From positions 25,742,322 to 25,806,321 of the forward strand of contig NW_027248277.1 in NCBI RefSeq assembly GCF_041260155.1: 64,000 bases of DNA, in the 5' to 3' direction. Within the stretch, counting starts at the first letter, position 1. Every line of letters begins with the position of its first letter. Position numbers and translations under genes: made by a program. Of this stretch, positions 26,554 through 37,847 are shown piece after piece. The stretch is from Ptychodera flava. Its lineage: Eukaryota; Hemichordata; Enteropneusta; Ptychoderidae. Below the pieces are notes generated by a model that was not told the origin of the DNA, searched no databases, and worked only from the letters and a program-made list of their open reading frames with translations.

Positions 26554-26684
26554 TGCTCACCCCTCATTGCCTGTAAACAGATCCACGCTCACCATTGATA
26601 ACAACGACTTTGGACCGAACCATGGAAGCGAAAGGGCCAAGGGATTGGCTTGCCCTTTCGCTTCCATGGTTCGGTCCAAAGTCG
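26554..26684. mobile_element. CCCTTT-family MITE with inverted partial second copy
   Basis: The minus strand of 26637-26554 carries the family interior (CCATGGTTCGGTCC, ATCAATGG, GATCTGTTTACAGG). The plus strand of 26652-26684 repeats the first 33 bp of it in inverted orientation. The two 33-bp arms (26605-26637, 26652-26684) are exactly complementary across a 14-bp spacer. Confidence 0.65.
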
Positions 26685-27031
26685 GCCGTTGAACTTGAAT
26701 GGATCTCGAACTCTCAAAGATGAACAACTTCAAGTTGTCACATGGAGCTCTTTTTAACATGACTATTTTTCTAGCAAAAGAAACAGATGGAGAGAGGTTC
26801 TTCATTGACTCTAGTACAAGAAAAAAAAACAAAATAAAACAAATTTAAAACTAAAGTTGTGCAGTTACATATCAGGACAATGAACAGAAAGCAAAAAGTC
26901 TTTAAAATTAAAGATGCTAGGGAGCTCAAAAATCTCATTAAGGTTGACATTTATTCTTTTTGGTCACCTCACGGTGGGAGCCTCATGACATTGTTTTTTG
27001 TGCTTTTCATAAAACCATTGGAATGAACAGG
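26683..27031 (+). repeat. ~350-bp direct duplication, copy 1
   Basis: Matches 28879-29284 in order: a GATGAACAACTTCAAGTTGT-like block, GAGAGAGGTTCTTCATTGAC, AAAGATGCTAGGGAGCTCAA, and CACGGTGGGAGCCTCATGAC. Indels sit mainly in A-rich stretches. No coding content. Confidence 0.85.
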
Positions 27032-27044
27032 GAATATTTTGAAA

Positions 27045-27352
27045 ATAACAACAGACTCTCGTATTTTTACAATAATTTTTGTCATCCACTTGTGGGGCCC
27101 TTTTGGAAGCTCCTTGAGTGACTAAAGTTTTCATTAGCTTTATTTGTATGGAAATCTAAAAATATTTTCTCCTCATACAGGTATTAAGAAAAGAATGGCG
27201 GCCATATTGGATTTCAAGTGTCCGTGTATATCGGGTAATTAGTTTCAGTGGCGCTAACGTCTGCATGGTGACCCCTGATTTCTATATTTGATTTCGAAAA
27301 ACAGTGTTTCAAAATTTTATTACAGAATGTTTTGCGTTTTCAAGGCCCGTAC
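27045..27352 (-). mobile_element. TTAA-360 MITE, copy 6
   Basis: Reverse-oriented interior without clear TTAA ends: TCATCCACTTGTGGGGCCC, ATGGCGGCCATATTGGATTT and CATGGTGACCCCTGATTT blocks. Confidence 0.7.
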
Positions 27353-27390
27353 ACTTTCAGTTCAATCAGAGGGTCCGTGGTGCAACACTT

Positions 27391-28403
27391 CTAAGGGAGC
27401 GTTCAGTTTTTACGGCCTGGGGGGGCCGGCAAAATCTTGTCACCGGTGTTCAAAAAAATATAGACCCCCCCTGCATTTTTTGTGAAAAAATGATGACCCC
27501 CCCTTTGTCAGACGAAAAAAATTGATGACCCCCCCCCCCCCTGAAAAATAACCAAAACCCATATGTCAAATTTACCCGCATGGTTTGGATTTGAACTCCG
27601 GTACGCGGCGCACTTTATTCAATGCCAGTGCACAAACTTCTCAGCCACATCCATTGAAACGTCTGTTAATTAGGACGACTGTAAGGCAATTTTTAACTTC
27701 ATTTCCATAGACAACTCATATCCATGGACATTGTATAAAGTAAACTTTATCGGAGTGGTTCGCCAAAGGCAGCCCTCCGGTTAAGAGGGTCATGGGCCAT
27801 TACGTAAAGTCAACTTTATTCTAGTGGGCCACCAAAGGTGGCACGCCGGTAAAGAGGGTCGATCATGGCTATTGCATAAAGTAGACTGTACTGGACAGGG
27901 CCGCTGAAGGCGCGCGGCCATTACCATTATTCAGTGCGTGATCCCAGGGGTCCCTCAAAAATGTTTCTAATACAAGCCGCGGCTTCAATTGGGAATTTTA
28001 CGGTAAGATTGCCGTGGGGTATTACATAAAGTCAATTTATTGTAGTGGGCCGCCGGAGGCGGCCCGCCGGTAAAGAGGGTCAATCATGGCCATTGCATGA
28101 AGTAAACCTAATTGGAGTGGGCCGCCAAAGGCGTCTGCCCTTAAGAGGGTCATGGGTAATACATAATGTATATTTATTGTAGTGGGCTGCCGAAGGCGGC
28201 CCGCCGGTAAAGAGGGTCGATCATGGCCATGGCATAAAGTGAACTTTATTGTTGGTATTATGTTTTTGAAAATGTGGTGACCCCCCTTTCCTACCAGTGA
28301 AAAAGCGATGACCCCCCCCTTTGCTGATTCCAAAATTATGATGACCCCCCCCCTGGATTTTGCCGGGCCCCCCCCCGGCCGTAAAAACTGAACGGTACCT
28401 AAG
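27391..28403. mobile_element. Composite repeat with inverted ends, C-tracts, tRNA-like module and tandem hairpins, copy 1
   Basis: The ends are inverted: left GTTCAGTTTTTACGGCC at 27401, and its complement GGCCGTAAAAACTGAAC ends at 28393. CTAAG lies just outside both ends. Inside each end are several GATGACCCCCCC-type blocks spaced about 30-40 bp. The middle (about 27720-28250) is a tandem array of ~72-bp units holding GTAAAGAGGGTC, CATAAAGT and a GGGCCGCC-GAA-GGCGGCCC hairpin. A class II tRNA-like stretch lies at 27581-27655. No protein coding. It recurs at 63184. The superfamily is unknown. Confidence 0.75.
27581..27655 (-). other. Class II tRNA-like module inside the composite repeat, copy 1
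   Basis: The minus strand contains TGTGGCTGAGAAG, like the D-arm/A-box region of Leu/Ser tRNAs. About 50 bases on comes GAGTTCAAATCC, a near-consensus B box. The anticodon region is shortened relative to copy 2. The acceptor stem does not pair well, so a working tRNA is unlikely. Confidence 0.5.
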
Positions 28404-28878
28404 CTGATGTGTATTTCTGCTGACATTTTGCGACAAACGTTACAGGACAAAATATAAGGGAGTTCCGTTTCCGTGGAGAAGATACTGTACTTTCTGATGA
28501 TGACTTTACCATATTCAACAAAATAAAGGTACTTACACTTATAACAGTTGTTTGTTTGTAGCGCTGCGTCAACTCAAATTTCTCGACTGTACCAACACAG
28601 CCGTACACGTACAGGGAAACATGTCATTCTGTCAGGTGATCTGCGATGCTATTTTTTCAGTATTTTTATTTACATGGGACTATTTCAACGTCACATAGGC
28701 ATATGGAGAGATACAGAAAAGAATTTCGTACTGATTTTGGAACAAGTATACACTTTTCATGTTACTTTTAGTAATTTTACCCACCATAACCTTTACCAAA
28801 ACGTAGTTCGTCGAGGATTTTGCCAAGGGCCTATAGCCGATAGGTGTGGTGCAATGTTTTCAGTCATAGCGCCACCAT

Positions 28879-29284
28879 CGGCCGTTGAGTGGATCTCAAA
28901 CACTCAAACATGAACAACTTCAAGTTGTTACATGGAGCTCTTTTCAACCTGACTAGCGCAGACACCAATTTTTGAACTTATTGTTCTAGTAACAGAAAAA
29001 GATTGAGAGAGGTTCTTCATTGACTCTAGTATAAGAAAAAAACAAATAAACAAAACAAAATAAAACAAAGAAATTTAAAACTAAAGTAAACAAAATAGAG
29101 CTGTGTGGATACATATCAGGGCAGGAAAACAGAAAAGCCAAAAGTCTTCAAAATTAAAGATGCTAGGGAGCTCAAAAAACCTCATTTAGGTTGGCATTTA
29201 TTGTTGTTGGTCATCTCACGGTGGGAGCCTCATGACATTGTTTTTTTTTTGTGCTTTTCATAAAAAGTACTGGAATGAACAGGG
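28879..29284 (+). repeat. ~350-bp direct duplication, copy 2
   Basis: Partner of 26683-27031. It is longer because of an insertion near 28955 and an expanded A-rich stretch. The composite repeat and a TTAA-360 MITE lie between the copies. Confidence 0.85.
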
Positions 29285-30457
29285 GTCACATATCACTATG
29301 CACTTTTTATTTTTGGTATCAGTATAATATGTCCTTTTTTTCAAATTCATAATTATATTCATTTAATATTAGCTGCAGCCTAATTTTGAAAATACCAACA
29401 ACATCAATGAAAAACTATTTCATGAAGACTTTACCTTTTGATACAGACTCGCTGCAAGTCTGTGGGCATATAAATATCAAAACAGAATGAAATTAAGGAA
29501 TGAATGAACCTCAGCAGACTGAAAGGCCAGGTTCTAGGATGCTGCTTAGATCGTGGAGTGAATGTCAGACAGTTACTGCCCTGGCGAGACAAGCCAAGCA
29601 ACTTGGGGCCAGTCTACCTTTGATAGTACCAACTCCCATCCTTCCTGCATGTTAGCACACACTACTCCATGCTGGGATTTTCATGTTTAAACATACATTT
29701 ATTTATTTAAGCAAACATTATTTATCTTACATATGTAAGTTTCTTTTAAAATACAATTTACTAGCTTTCCTTATGACTACCAAAAAATATACAGTTTGAT
29801 TTCTAATGCTGTTGTTTGAAACACAGTACTTACATGATATATTTTTCACACAATCAAATAAAAATAAATCATTTCACCAACAAATAAAATTCTAAAAAGA
29901 TGAGTTTTGAATGAACGCAGACATGAAAACAGGGTGTTTTATGTTCTTCAAGGACCTTACAAGATTATAGGCCATTGTGGTTTAAATAAGATATTGCCGT
30001 GCAAGGATTAACATGTATGGGTTACATTTTTGAAGAATGCACAAGAATCACAATTTTGTTTACAGAAAACTCTGACAGCTGTAAAATTTTGTGATGGTTG
30101 ACATTTGTCTTATAGAGATTTCTGATTCAGAGTGGTGCCAATTGCTGCCTCTATTCTATTTACAGTGTATATTGTCTGCTGTGAAAATTTATTACAGGGA
30201 CAGTGTGTGTCATCTCTTTGAGAGCCTTGATTTTTCCCAACAAAATTTTGTGTTACTGTTTGTTTGTTTTTTTCATTTTATGAACTTTTCAAGAATTTTC
30301 GTGATGATTTGAACCAAAATGATATGATTATTTAATGGCTTCAGTTTTTGACCAATATCTTATTTAAAATATCAGAAAAGTATTGTTTAGGTAATATGTT
30401 ATAAAGGTGAAAAATATGGACTTAAGCATGCATGGCTCTGGGAGTGGTACAAACTCT

Positions 30458-30756
30458 ATACAACAGTTTTCAGAATTAGACAGTGAAGCTACTGCTGTGA
30501 ACTGCAATAAAACTGTTTACACTAATTAGTTTCAACTGTAGCTAGCTGGCAAAGTCGACAGCATTAACAGAGTCAGATGACACAAGATCAGCTTTTACTC
30601 TGCAATTGGACAATCAAAATAAACTAACAGAAACTGACCTGTTATGACACACTACACTGACACCCCAGCTAGCTACAGTAGAAACCAGTTAGTGTAAACA
30701 GTTTAATTGCAGTTCACAGCAGCAGCTTCGCTGTCGAATTCTGATAAATGTTGTAT
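30458..30756. mobile_element. Long-TIR MITE, ~300 bp
   Basis: Arms of about 90 bp (30458-30549 and 30664-30756) run from ATACAACA..TCAGAATT through AACTGTTTACACTAA to CTAGCTGG. They are complementary with few mismatches. The 114-bp centre is unique. No clear target duplication. Confidence 0.8.
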
Positions 30757-31495
30757 TATTATCAATACAGAAACAACTAAAATTTGAAATACATCAAAAG
30801 TATTAAATGGATCCGTACAACACATTTCATTTCTTGTTACGTACAAAAGAGAACTTTAGAAGGTCAATCTGTTGTGTAATCAAAATCAACAACAACTGCA
30901 CACAATGGGTATTATGTTTTATTACAGGGGCAGCAAATATATTCCCACATTTTGAATGCACCAATGACGGATTCTGTATTAAATCTTCATTGTATACATG
31001 ATGTATTTTGAAACACAAACAAGTATTTCTATTCGCAGCAGAAATATTGAACTTTAATCATTATTTGTTTAAAACATTTACTGCTGTGTGGCTTTGTAGA
31101 CTGACCCTGAAATAGAGACTAGGGTAGATTTTACTACGAGGCTTGTTGATTTCAGCCACAGCTCATTTTAACCATGCAGCCACGGCTATCTTTCACTCCC
31201 TTGAGAAGTACACGTGTTTTCAAATTTTATACCTTTCTTGAATATGATGCAGCTATGCAGATTCCCCTTTTATTGCTTTTGGTTGTCTCACAGTAAATAG
31301 AACAATCGCTTGAGGGTCATCTGTATGCTCTCTCTCCGTTTACAGGAGGCAGCATGTGCGCTTGAGTGAGGGATCTCGAAGTCTAAATAAATAATTACCT
31401 ACATGAAAATGGCACAAAAGAAATGTTTAAATGAAGTGATAATTCCGACACAAAACAAGACGACTTGATAAGTTCACTGTTCCGAACTGTACACC

Positions 31496-31575
31496 CCTAA
31501 TTCACAGTAAACAGGTCCAAAACCTCCATTGACAACAGTGGGTTTGGGCCAAACCATAGTGATTACAAGGTTAAA
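31496..31575 (-). mobile_element. CCCTTT-family MITE, diverged copy
   Basis: The minus strand begins TTAACCTTG and shares ACTATGGTTTGGCCCAAA, TCAATGG and GGACCTGTTTAC with the copy at 37755. The distal terminus is lost. Confidence 0.5.
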
Positions 31576-32380
31576 GAACAGTGAGCTTGTATGATTTCCT
31601 TGCAAGTTTAGGCTACCATGACATCAAATTGATCATGTTACGTGATTGGGAAAAAAATGAATATTACTATTTAATCTATAATTTTGTGACCTTCATAAGA
31701 CTTACATGTGCAGCTTGTTACCGTAGAGGGCCAGAAGCTGTACCTTTTGATGGTTTTTCACAGTTTTTGATTTGTATGTCCATTGTATTCTACTCCCAAA
31801 ATCATGTTGAAACATGCATTGTTTGGTTTATCAACACAGCATTTACCAATATAGTGTTAAATGCTTGCTAAGTATTTACATTGTTTGAACTACAATTTAC
31901 TTGTGAACAATAAAATAGGCAGTTTACACATATACAGGCTGAGTTGACAAGCTGAGCATTGTTTATCTCAACATGCCTCTTGGGGAACGGAAGAAGAAAC
32001 TGCATTATATTACCATGCCCTGTCTGTCGCGTTTTAATTTGTCGAGCTGAATCACGTGACTGACCACAAATACACAGTAATGGTTCGTTTATATGCCTGT
32101 GAATATGAATAATAATATCAACATAGTAATTTAACAGCTAAAACGTAAATTCTGATTTGTACAAAGTTCACAATCAATGTCAAAACGATGATGAAGCACT
32201 TGTGGGCCAACTTTACACAATTTTTTTTTCCAAAAAATCTGATTTGCAAAAGTGTTACAGTGTGCATGACAGTGCGTGGCATATTGCACATATTCTGTGG
32301 CTCCATTGTCTTTCACATGAAAAAATTTCGGACATTTTGACAGTTTTCTTGAGTTCATTTATAATATAATTGAGATGACA

Positions 32381-32530
32381 GACTCCGCCCTGACCATTAA
32401 TGTTTATTTATGGGCTCGGGCAAGAAGAAAGCCTAAATTAAAAGGCTTGGCAAGCCTCCACCTCGCCTGTCTATTTTCTGGCTTTCCTATTGCCAGTACC
32501 CATAAATAAAAGTCAATGGTCAGGGCGTCG
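32381..32530. mobile_element. Foldback element, 150 bp
   Basis: Left arm CCGCCCTGACCATTAATG..ATTTATGGG..AAGAAAGCC and right arm GGCTTTCC..CCCATAAAT..CAATGGTCAGGGCG pair over about 50 bp with a ~47-bp loop. No clear target duplication. Confidence 0.75.
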
Positions 32531-32912
32531 CCAATTATTTCTATGGTTGCTGGCCAATTAATAATAATTGTCTTAACCAGGCACATTTCATCTATGCAGA
32601 GAATATTACAGAGCATTGTATGAATATGCAAATGAACTCATAATGAGTTATATAAGTAAGGAAATTCACTTGACAATACATGTAGTTGATACCTTTCTAA
32701 TTTGTTGAATTGATAGCATGATTGTCAGTTTCATAACAACCATATACAGTGAATTTCTAATCAGAATCCCACTGTGAATTTTTTTCCAGCAAATATTGAC
32801 ATTTTGCTCATACACTATAGTAAAATCTTCTGTTTTTAATACTTTATACCAATAAATTATTGTTGCGAACAAAAGGTTACTAGAGAGGTCAAGAAAGTAT
32901 CCTCTGGAGTAG

Positions 32913-33039
32913 AATATATATTATAGCCCAAACATGGCACTATGTGCCCGAGGGTAAGTGACCATTTGCCCGACATAATGAGGGCAAATGGTCTCCTGCC
33001 CCGAGAGTACAGTTCCTTGATTGGGCTATAATATTTATA
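32913..33039. mobile_element. Foldback element with TATAGCCCA ends
   Basis: TATTATAGCCCA at the left and TGGGCTATAATA at the right. The inner arms GACCATTTGCCC and GGGCAAATGGTC nearly touch; they are imperfect between. Confidence 0.75.
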
Positions 33040-33411
33040 TTACATGCCTCTCTGACATAAATTTTCTCTCAAATTTTTTTGGTTTATGCACAAATGACAA
33101 TTATATGCCTTATTGCCATTTTATATGACAATCTGTTGAAAATAGAACAATCTTCATCATCCAACAGCACATTGATATGTTTAAATCACTGCTATTCATA
33201 TATTTTTTTGTATAATTTTGTAAAAAAAACTATTTCGTAAGTAAAGATGTAAATTGATCATTTTTTCATCTTGCAGTTGTCAAGTTGAAAATAGTTCCGG
33301 TTCACTTTCAGTCCAATGATGACTTTGCTGCTCGCGACGTCATCGACAAGTTACCATTGACTCCTATGGAGTGTGTGACGTTCGATATACGAGGCATGTA
33401 ATAATATGCCT

Positions 33412-33725
33412 CAGGGAGAGATATTCAGACCATCAAATATTAAAGATTCTTTTCTGATCTACTACTGGGTGGGACTCATTTTAAAACTCTTCAAATACAA
33501 AACTGCTCACCATCATAGGTTGTTTTTCAAAATTCTAAAAAGTAATTTTTTTTTCATAGAGATTAGACAGGGACAGCTGCCATTTTGAATTTCAAATATC
33601 TGTAAATGATAGGTACTTTGTTTCTCTAGAACCAAACTCTGCACAGTGACTAGTGAGTTTTATCCTTGATTTGGTGACAGAATTGTTTCCTGTGTTGTTG
33701 AGGAAGGTTTAAAGTCCTAACCTTT
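33412..33725 (-). mobile_element. TTAA-360 MITE, copy 7
   Basis: Reverse-oriented: CTTTTCTGATCTACTACTG, ACAGCTGCCATTTTGAATTT and GCACAGTGACTAGTGA blocks. Ends eroded; it adjoins the TMEM267 3' end. Confidence 0.7.
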
Positions 33726-33747
33726 AGTAAGACACTGATATCTAAAC

Positions 33748-36700
33748 TTACACGAGCTGTTGAGGAATAGTTGCAAATGTCTGACTTTTCCTACCATCCA
33801 TTGATTGCAAAATCACCATGGTAACTAGCGGCAGCGCCATAGTTACTACGGGATACAACCAATAGGGTATTGGCGGCGTGCTGCCGAACGGCCACATCCA
33901 CAGTCCTCTGCGTGTACCGTCCCTGATGTGATGTGAGAACCACGCCACGGAGAAAATCCATGGAAGGTTTCGGAGACGCGGCATGGGATGTAAATAGATC
34001 AACAACTTGAGAAAGCACGCTATCACAGGAATCAGCGTTGTTGCGTGGAAAGGGGGTCTTGATTTCAACGAGAGAGCATCCTGTAAACAGAAACATATGG
34101 AACAAAATGAGCAAATGTAAAGAAGGACAATTTTGCTCGGATACACAATGGGCTATGAGAACTAGCACTGTAATGGAAGAGTTGGAATTTTTTCGGAAAA
34201 AAAACACCTGATCAATCCACGTCGAGCGGAAAAAATGTTGTAAATTGCATGTGAAAATTTTGGCTGCAAACTGAATGCAAAATCTATGACACTCTGCAAA
34301 AACTATCCATTCCTGTTATGTGTTCTGGTAAGTCCATATAAAAATATTGACTGGAAGATCCGTCGTTCGAGGGTGCTCTCTCTAAGCTACCCCCTCTCAG
34401 AGGAGGGGATTGTATTGAGCGTCCTTGAATGACTGATCTTTCAATCTACTAAGAATCCTGACTGAGCAATTCTGACATCAAGGTGGAGCTGTTACAGCTC
34501 AGTGTCATTACCTGTATCAACTTTTTCCCCCATCTTTAAATTATGTGTATATATTAACTTCTCAGCTGTTTGACATGTGCTGTCAAAGAATGATATTGAA
34601 ATGCCCAGTATTTGACCCGGGGCTATAATCTTGCCCTATTGTCATTGCTTTAGCTTATCATAACAACCGATACGTTTACACAGTCATGTTTCTGAACAAT
34701 AACAATAGACATCAATTTCAAATAGAACACAAATTCATTAAGGAGCTATAATGTATGCAAATACCAGACATTCCGCTCTGTAGTACTTTCTCTAAATTTA
34801 CAGAAATATGCAATTAAAGTGAAGCTCTGTGTGACATGTACCATGGTACACGCTGGTAATACAGTTTTAAATATCTTTTGTCTTGTGCTGAGGGGTCAAA
34901 CTGCAAGGTATTGCAATGCATTGTGGGTAAAAGGTTAAAATAGTCACGCAGCAAGATTTCGTGAAAGTGATCTGGTAAATACAAACATTTCAAGGGCAAA
35001 AAGCTCTGTTTGTTTGCAAAACTAGCTAAACATATGTATCTTTTTCAACTTTTCAGGCATTTCTGGTTTAAAATTCCTGTACAACCAAACTCTTTACTTG
35101 GACTTCTGTAATCTTGTTATACCAGCAGGAATCTTGTATGTTGTAAAAATGGACAACAGCCTGAGACGTTTCTGACTCACTTAGGTAGAAAATATACTTA
35201 GCCCTTTTCCTGCAAAGTTCATATTTCATCATCAGGTAAAGTTGGTGAAAACTAGTGAAGCACAATATGTGCCATTTGGTGCTTTTTAACAAAATATTTG
35301 AATATTTGAAGGCCCCTAAAATCACAGATACTGCAAAACATGATTTTTATGGACTAAAGCTGTTGGAACAGACCAAGCCAAATGGGTGGAAATACGCATT
35401 CTTTCTGCTCAGTATTGCTTTTCACAGAGTTGGCTGTTAGGGAAGTCGATGATACTGTCTGGCAGGTACAGGGTTAAGGTACTGAGAATGAGACTGGTCT
35501 TTGATAGAAGTATTTGTAATTGTAGTAGTTAATGTATAAAGGCCAGGTATTTGTTGTGTAGAGACTGTCTCCAAAGGCATAAAAGCAGACTGGAGAAGAT
35601 CAAAATCAAGTTTTTATCAGTCTGCCCAATAGCATGCTAATGAATCCTTGACCATTGTAATTTTAAGCATGTCAAAATCTACCGAGGCTTCCTTTTCAAT
35701 ATTTGTTATCGTTGCGCTTCTGTTTACCAGTGAAGTCAGTGGTTGCATGTCATGAAATGTTATTTTTATAATTTCCATTTCAGCATGGTTTGGACCATGA
35801 TCACACCGATTATTGTTGCAACTTGTGATCATCCATGCTGAGAAGGAAATCACTCAAATAATGTGTGAATATCAAACATTATACCGGAAGAAAATCATGC
35901 AAACATTAATGCTATAACTTGTATTTTGATACTCTTTCATTTTGCGGCAAAAGAGCTGTGGTGTTGTGTCCTTGAGCAAGTGTGCGTTTAGCTCTGCTGC
36001 ACTTGGCTGCACATGCGAGCTGTTGTTTGCTCAAAAGGGAGTTGAGTGGTATTATATTAGGTCCAGTGACCAGGGGTAATAATAATTGTAAAGCGCCTTG
36101 ATCACATGAACTTGTGGATATGAGCCATCACGCCATACCAAGATGCACTCAGGAAGAGCTGCTATGACCACCAACTCCCTTTCAAACCTGTACAGCATTA
36201 GGAAAAACGCACACGAACACGAAACATCATATGGTTCAACCCACCGTTCAACAATAGCGTCAACACCAACACCAGGCGCAGATTTCTACATTTAATCGAC
36301 AAATGTTTCCGGCACGATCATCCACTCAGGAAGATATTCAACAGGAATACACTCAAACTAAGCTACAGCTGTATGCCGAACATGCAAAGTATTATCACTT
36401 CACACAACAAATCAGTACTTGCCAAGGAAATGGAAAACAAGAATACAACTGCAACCATCGCCACCAAATGGGAGCTGCAGACATAAGAGCAAATGCCCAC
36501 TGCCAGGAAAATGCCTCATCGAGGGCGTGGTTTACCAAGCAACGGTCAACAGAGAAGACAACAACACACATGCAACATACATTGGCCTGACGGAGACTCC
36601 ATTCAAAACAGGATATAATAACAACATGCTATCATTCCGCAACACAGAATACAAAAACAGCACTGAACTGAGCAAACACACTTGGTCACTGAAAGATGCA

Positions 36701-37095
36701 AAGACAGGATACAGGATTGACTGGAAAATAATAAAGCGATGCAATCAATACTCTAATGTCACAATAAATGCAATCGGTGCCGCTACAAGAAATGCATACT
36801 CATCAGATATCCAGAAATGTGCTCCCTCCACAATAGAAACGAATTAGTATCGACCTGCAGACACAGGAGAAAATTTCCCCGATGCAGTCACTAATATATG
36901 CAACTTTGCGCACCAAACAAACAGGTGCCCACAAAAAAAAAATAAATTGTTCCCCGCCTAACAACATATGCAATCATCAGCTTCAGTCGATCACAGCCAC
37001 CTGATGAGTGTAGGTGGCTCTGCCGCCTATGGGAAACAAATTTGTAGTGGAAATGTATTTGAGATTATCCTGATCAACTCAGTTGTGTCTGTGTG

Positions 37096-37171
<76 letters not shown>

Positions 37172-37562
37172 TATTTTACTAACATTACATAAATTTGTGC
37201 ACATTAAAGATATATAAAATTAAATTAAGGTGTTACTGAAATAAATAATTTTATCCCATCCTTACTTTCAAATTGAATGACTTTGCAGCAATGAAGTGAT
37301 CCAAGTCCACAGCACTTGACAGGACACCACACAAAATGGCTTGAAGTACGTCATCAATTCTCTGCAGTCCACTCACCAATGACCAACACCACAGTCCAAT
37401 CACGGCATGTATGCCATTGTCCGCGATCGCACTCAGCGCCATATTCCTTGATATCCATGGCAACTGCATGGCGGTGTCACCCGCGCAGCAGAAACACCCA
37501 AGCAAGGCAAACCCCAGGAATCGTTTCCATGACAGCAAGTCAATGAGCCAATTAGCAACCAT
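33748..37562 (-). CDS. TMEM267: Transmembrane protein 267 (TMEM267), 2 coding exons
   Basis: Coding exons 37562-37266 and 34080-33748, GT-AG, phase 0, give 209 aa against about 215 in human. From remembered vertebrate TMEM267, matching stretches are AIADNGIHAVIGLWCW, VDLDHFIAAKSFNLK, HATTLIPV, then FSVAWFSHHIRDGTRRGLW and PFGSTPPIPYWLYP. The last three are the most diagnostic. Several hydrophobic segments fit a multi-pass membrane protein. The molecular function of the family is not established, though the HHIRDG..HGLW and DVDHF histidine/aspartate motifs are strongly kept. ATG at 37562 is preceded by a good splice acceptor (CTCTTCCTGTGCAG, exon start about 37593), so a separate 5' UTR exon probably lies to the right. 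The 3.2-kb intron holds a Penelope-like fragment and a foldback remnant. Confidence 0.92.
34347..34450. mobile_element. Foldback element remnant (same family as 44384)
   Basis: GACTGGAAGATCCGTCG..CGAGGGTGCTCTCTCTAAGCT closely resembles the left arm of the element at 44384-44485. The right arm GACTGATCTTTCAATCTACT is a diverged complement. It lies in the TMEM267 intron. Confidence 0.6.
36180..36890 (+). mobile_element. Penelope-like retroelement fragment with GIY-YIG endonuclease region
   Basis: The protein-level signal includes IIWFNPPFNNSVNTN, FLHLIDKCF and KLSYSCMPNMQSII, then CPLPGKCLIEGVVYQATV, YIGLTETPFKT and NSTELSKHTWSLKD. This is the region after the reverse transcriptase in Penelope-like elements: a linker and the GIY-YIG nuclease with its zinc-binding cysteines. 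Only this 3' portion is present and it is degenerate. It sits in the TMEM267 intron in opposite orientation to the gene. An old, immobile copy. Confidence 0.75.
37096..37168. repeat. (CTAT)n-(AT)n microsatellite
   Basis: Nine CTAT units passing directly into about 18 AT units, in the TMEM267 intron. Confidence 0.95.
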
Positions 37563-37754
37563 TTCACAGCTGCGATGCACCAATGAGATCAGCTGCACAG
37601 GAAGAGGTCAAAGGTCATATTCATTCTGAGTACACATCATCAGTCTTCCTGAATATAAAACGTCCCAAGCACTGTTGTATTGCGGCTCTTTCCTGTAATA
37701 AAGCAGATAAAACGAATGATATTTTTAATAAGTTTTTGGCCCTTATGATATGCT

Positions 37755-37847
37755 TTAACCCTTTCACCACCATGGTTTGTCCCAAATCCATTGTTTTCTA
37801 TGGTAAAGTTGGACCTGTATACAGGGAACTGGGGGTGAAAGGGTTAA
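37755..37847 (+). mobile_element. CCCTTT-family TTAA MITE, intact-ended copy
   Basis: TTAA at 37755-37758 and 37844-37847. The termini CCCTTTCACC and GGTGAAAGGG are perfect inverted repeats. Interior CCATGGTTTGTCCCAAATCC and GGACCTGTATACAGG. TTAA plus a CCC-starting terminus fits piggyBac-type mobilisation. Confidence 0.8.

Larger units (their letters stand above)
24800..33747. other. Gene-free interval between the dehydrogenase and TMEM267 genes
   Basis: It contains the presumed dehydrogenase promoter just right of 24799, with no clear TATA box. It also holds a ~350-bp direct duplication, the composite C-tract repeat, two TTAA-360 copies, CCCTTT-family copies and three foldback elements. 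The open frames here (for example 28548-28913 and 31581-31871) show no domain I recognise and are not called as genes. Confidence 0.55.
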
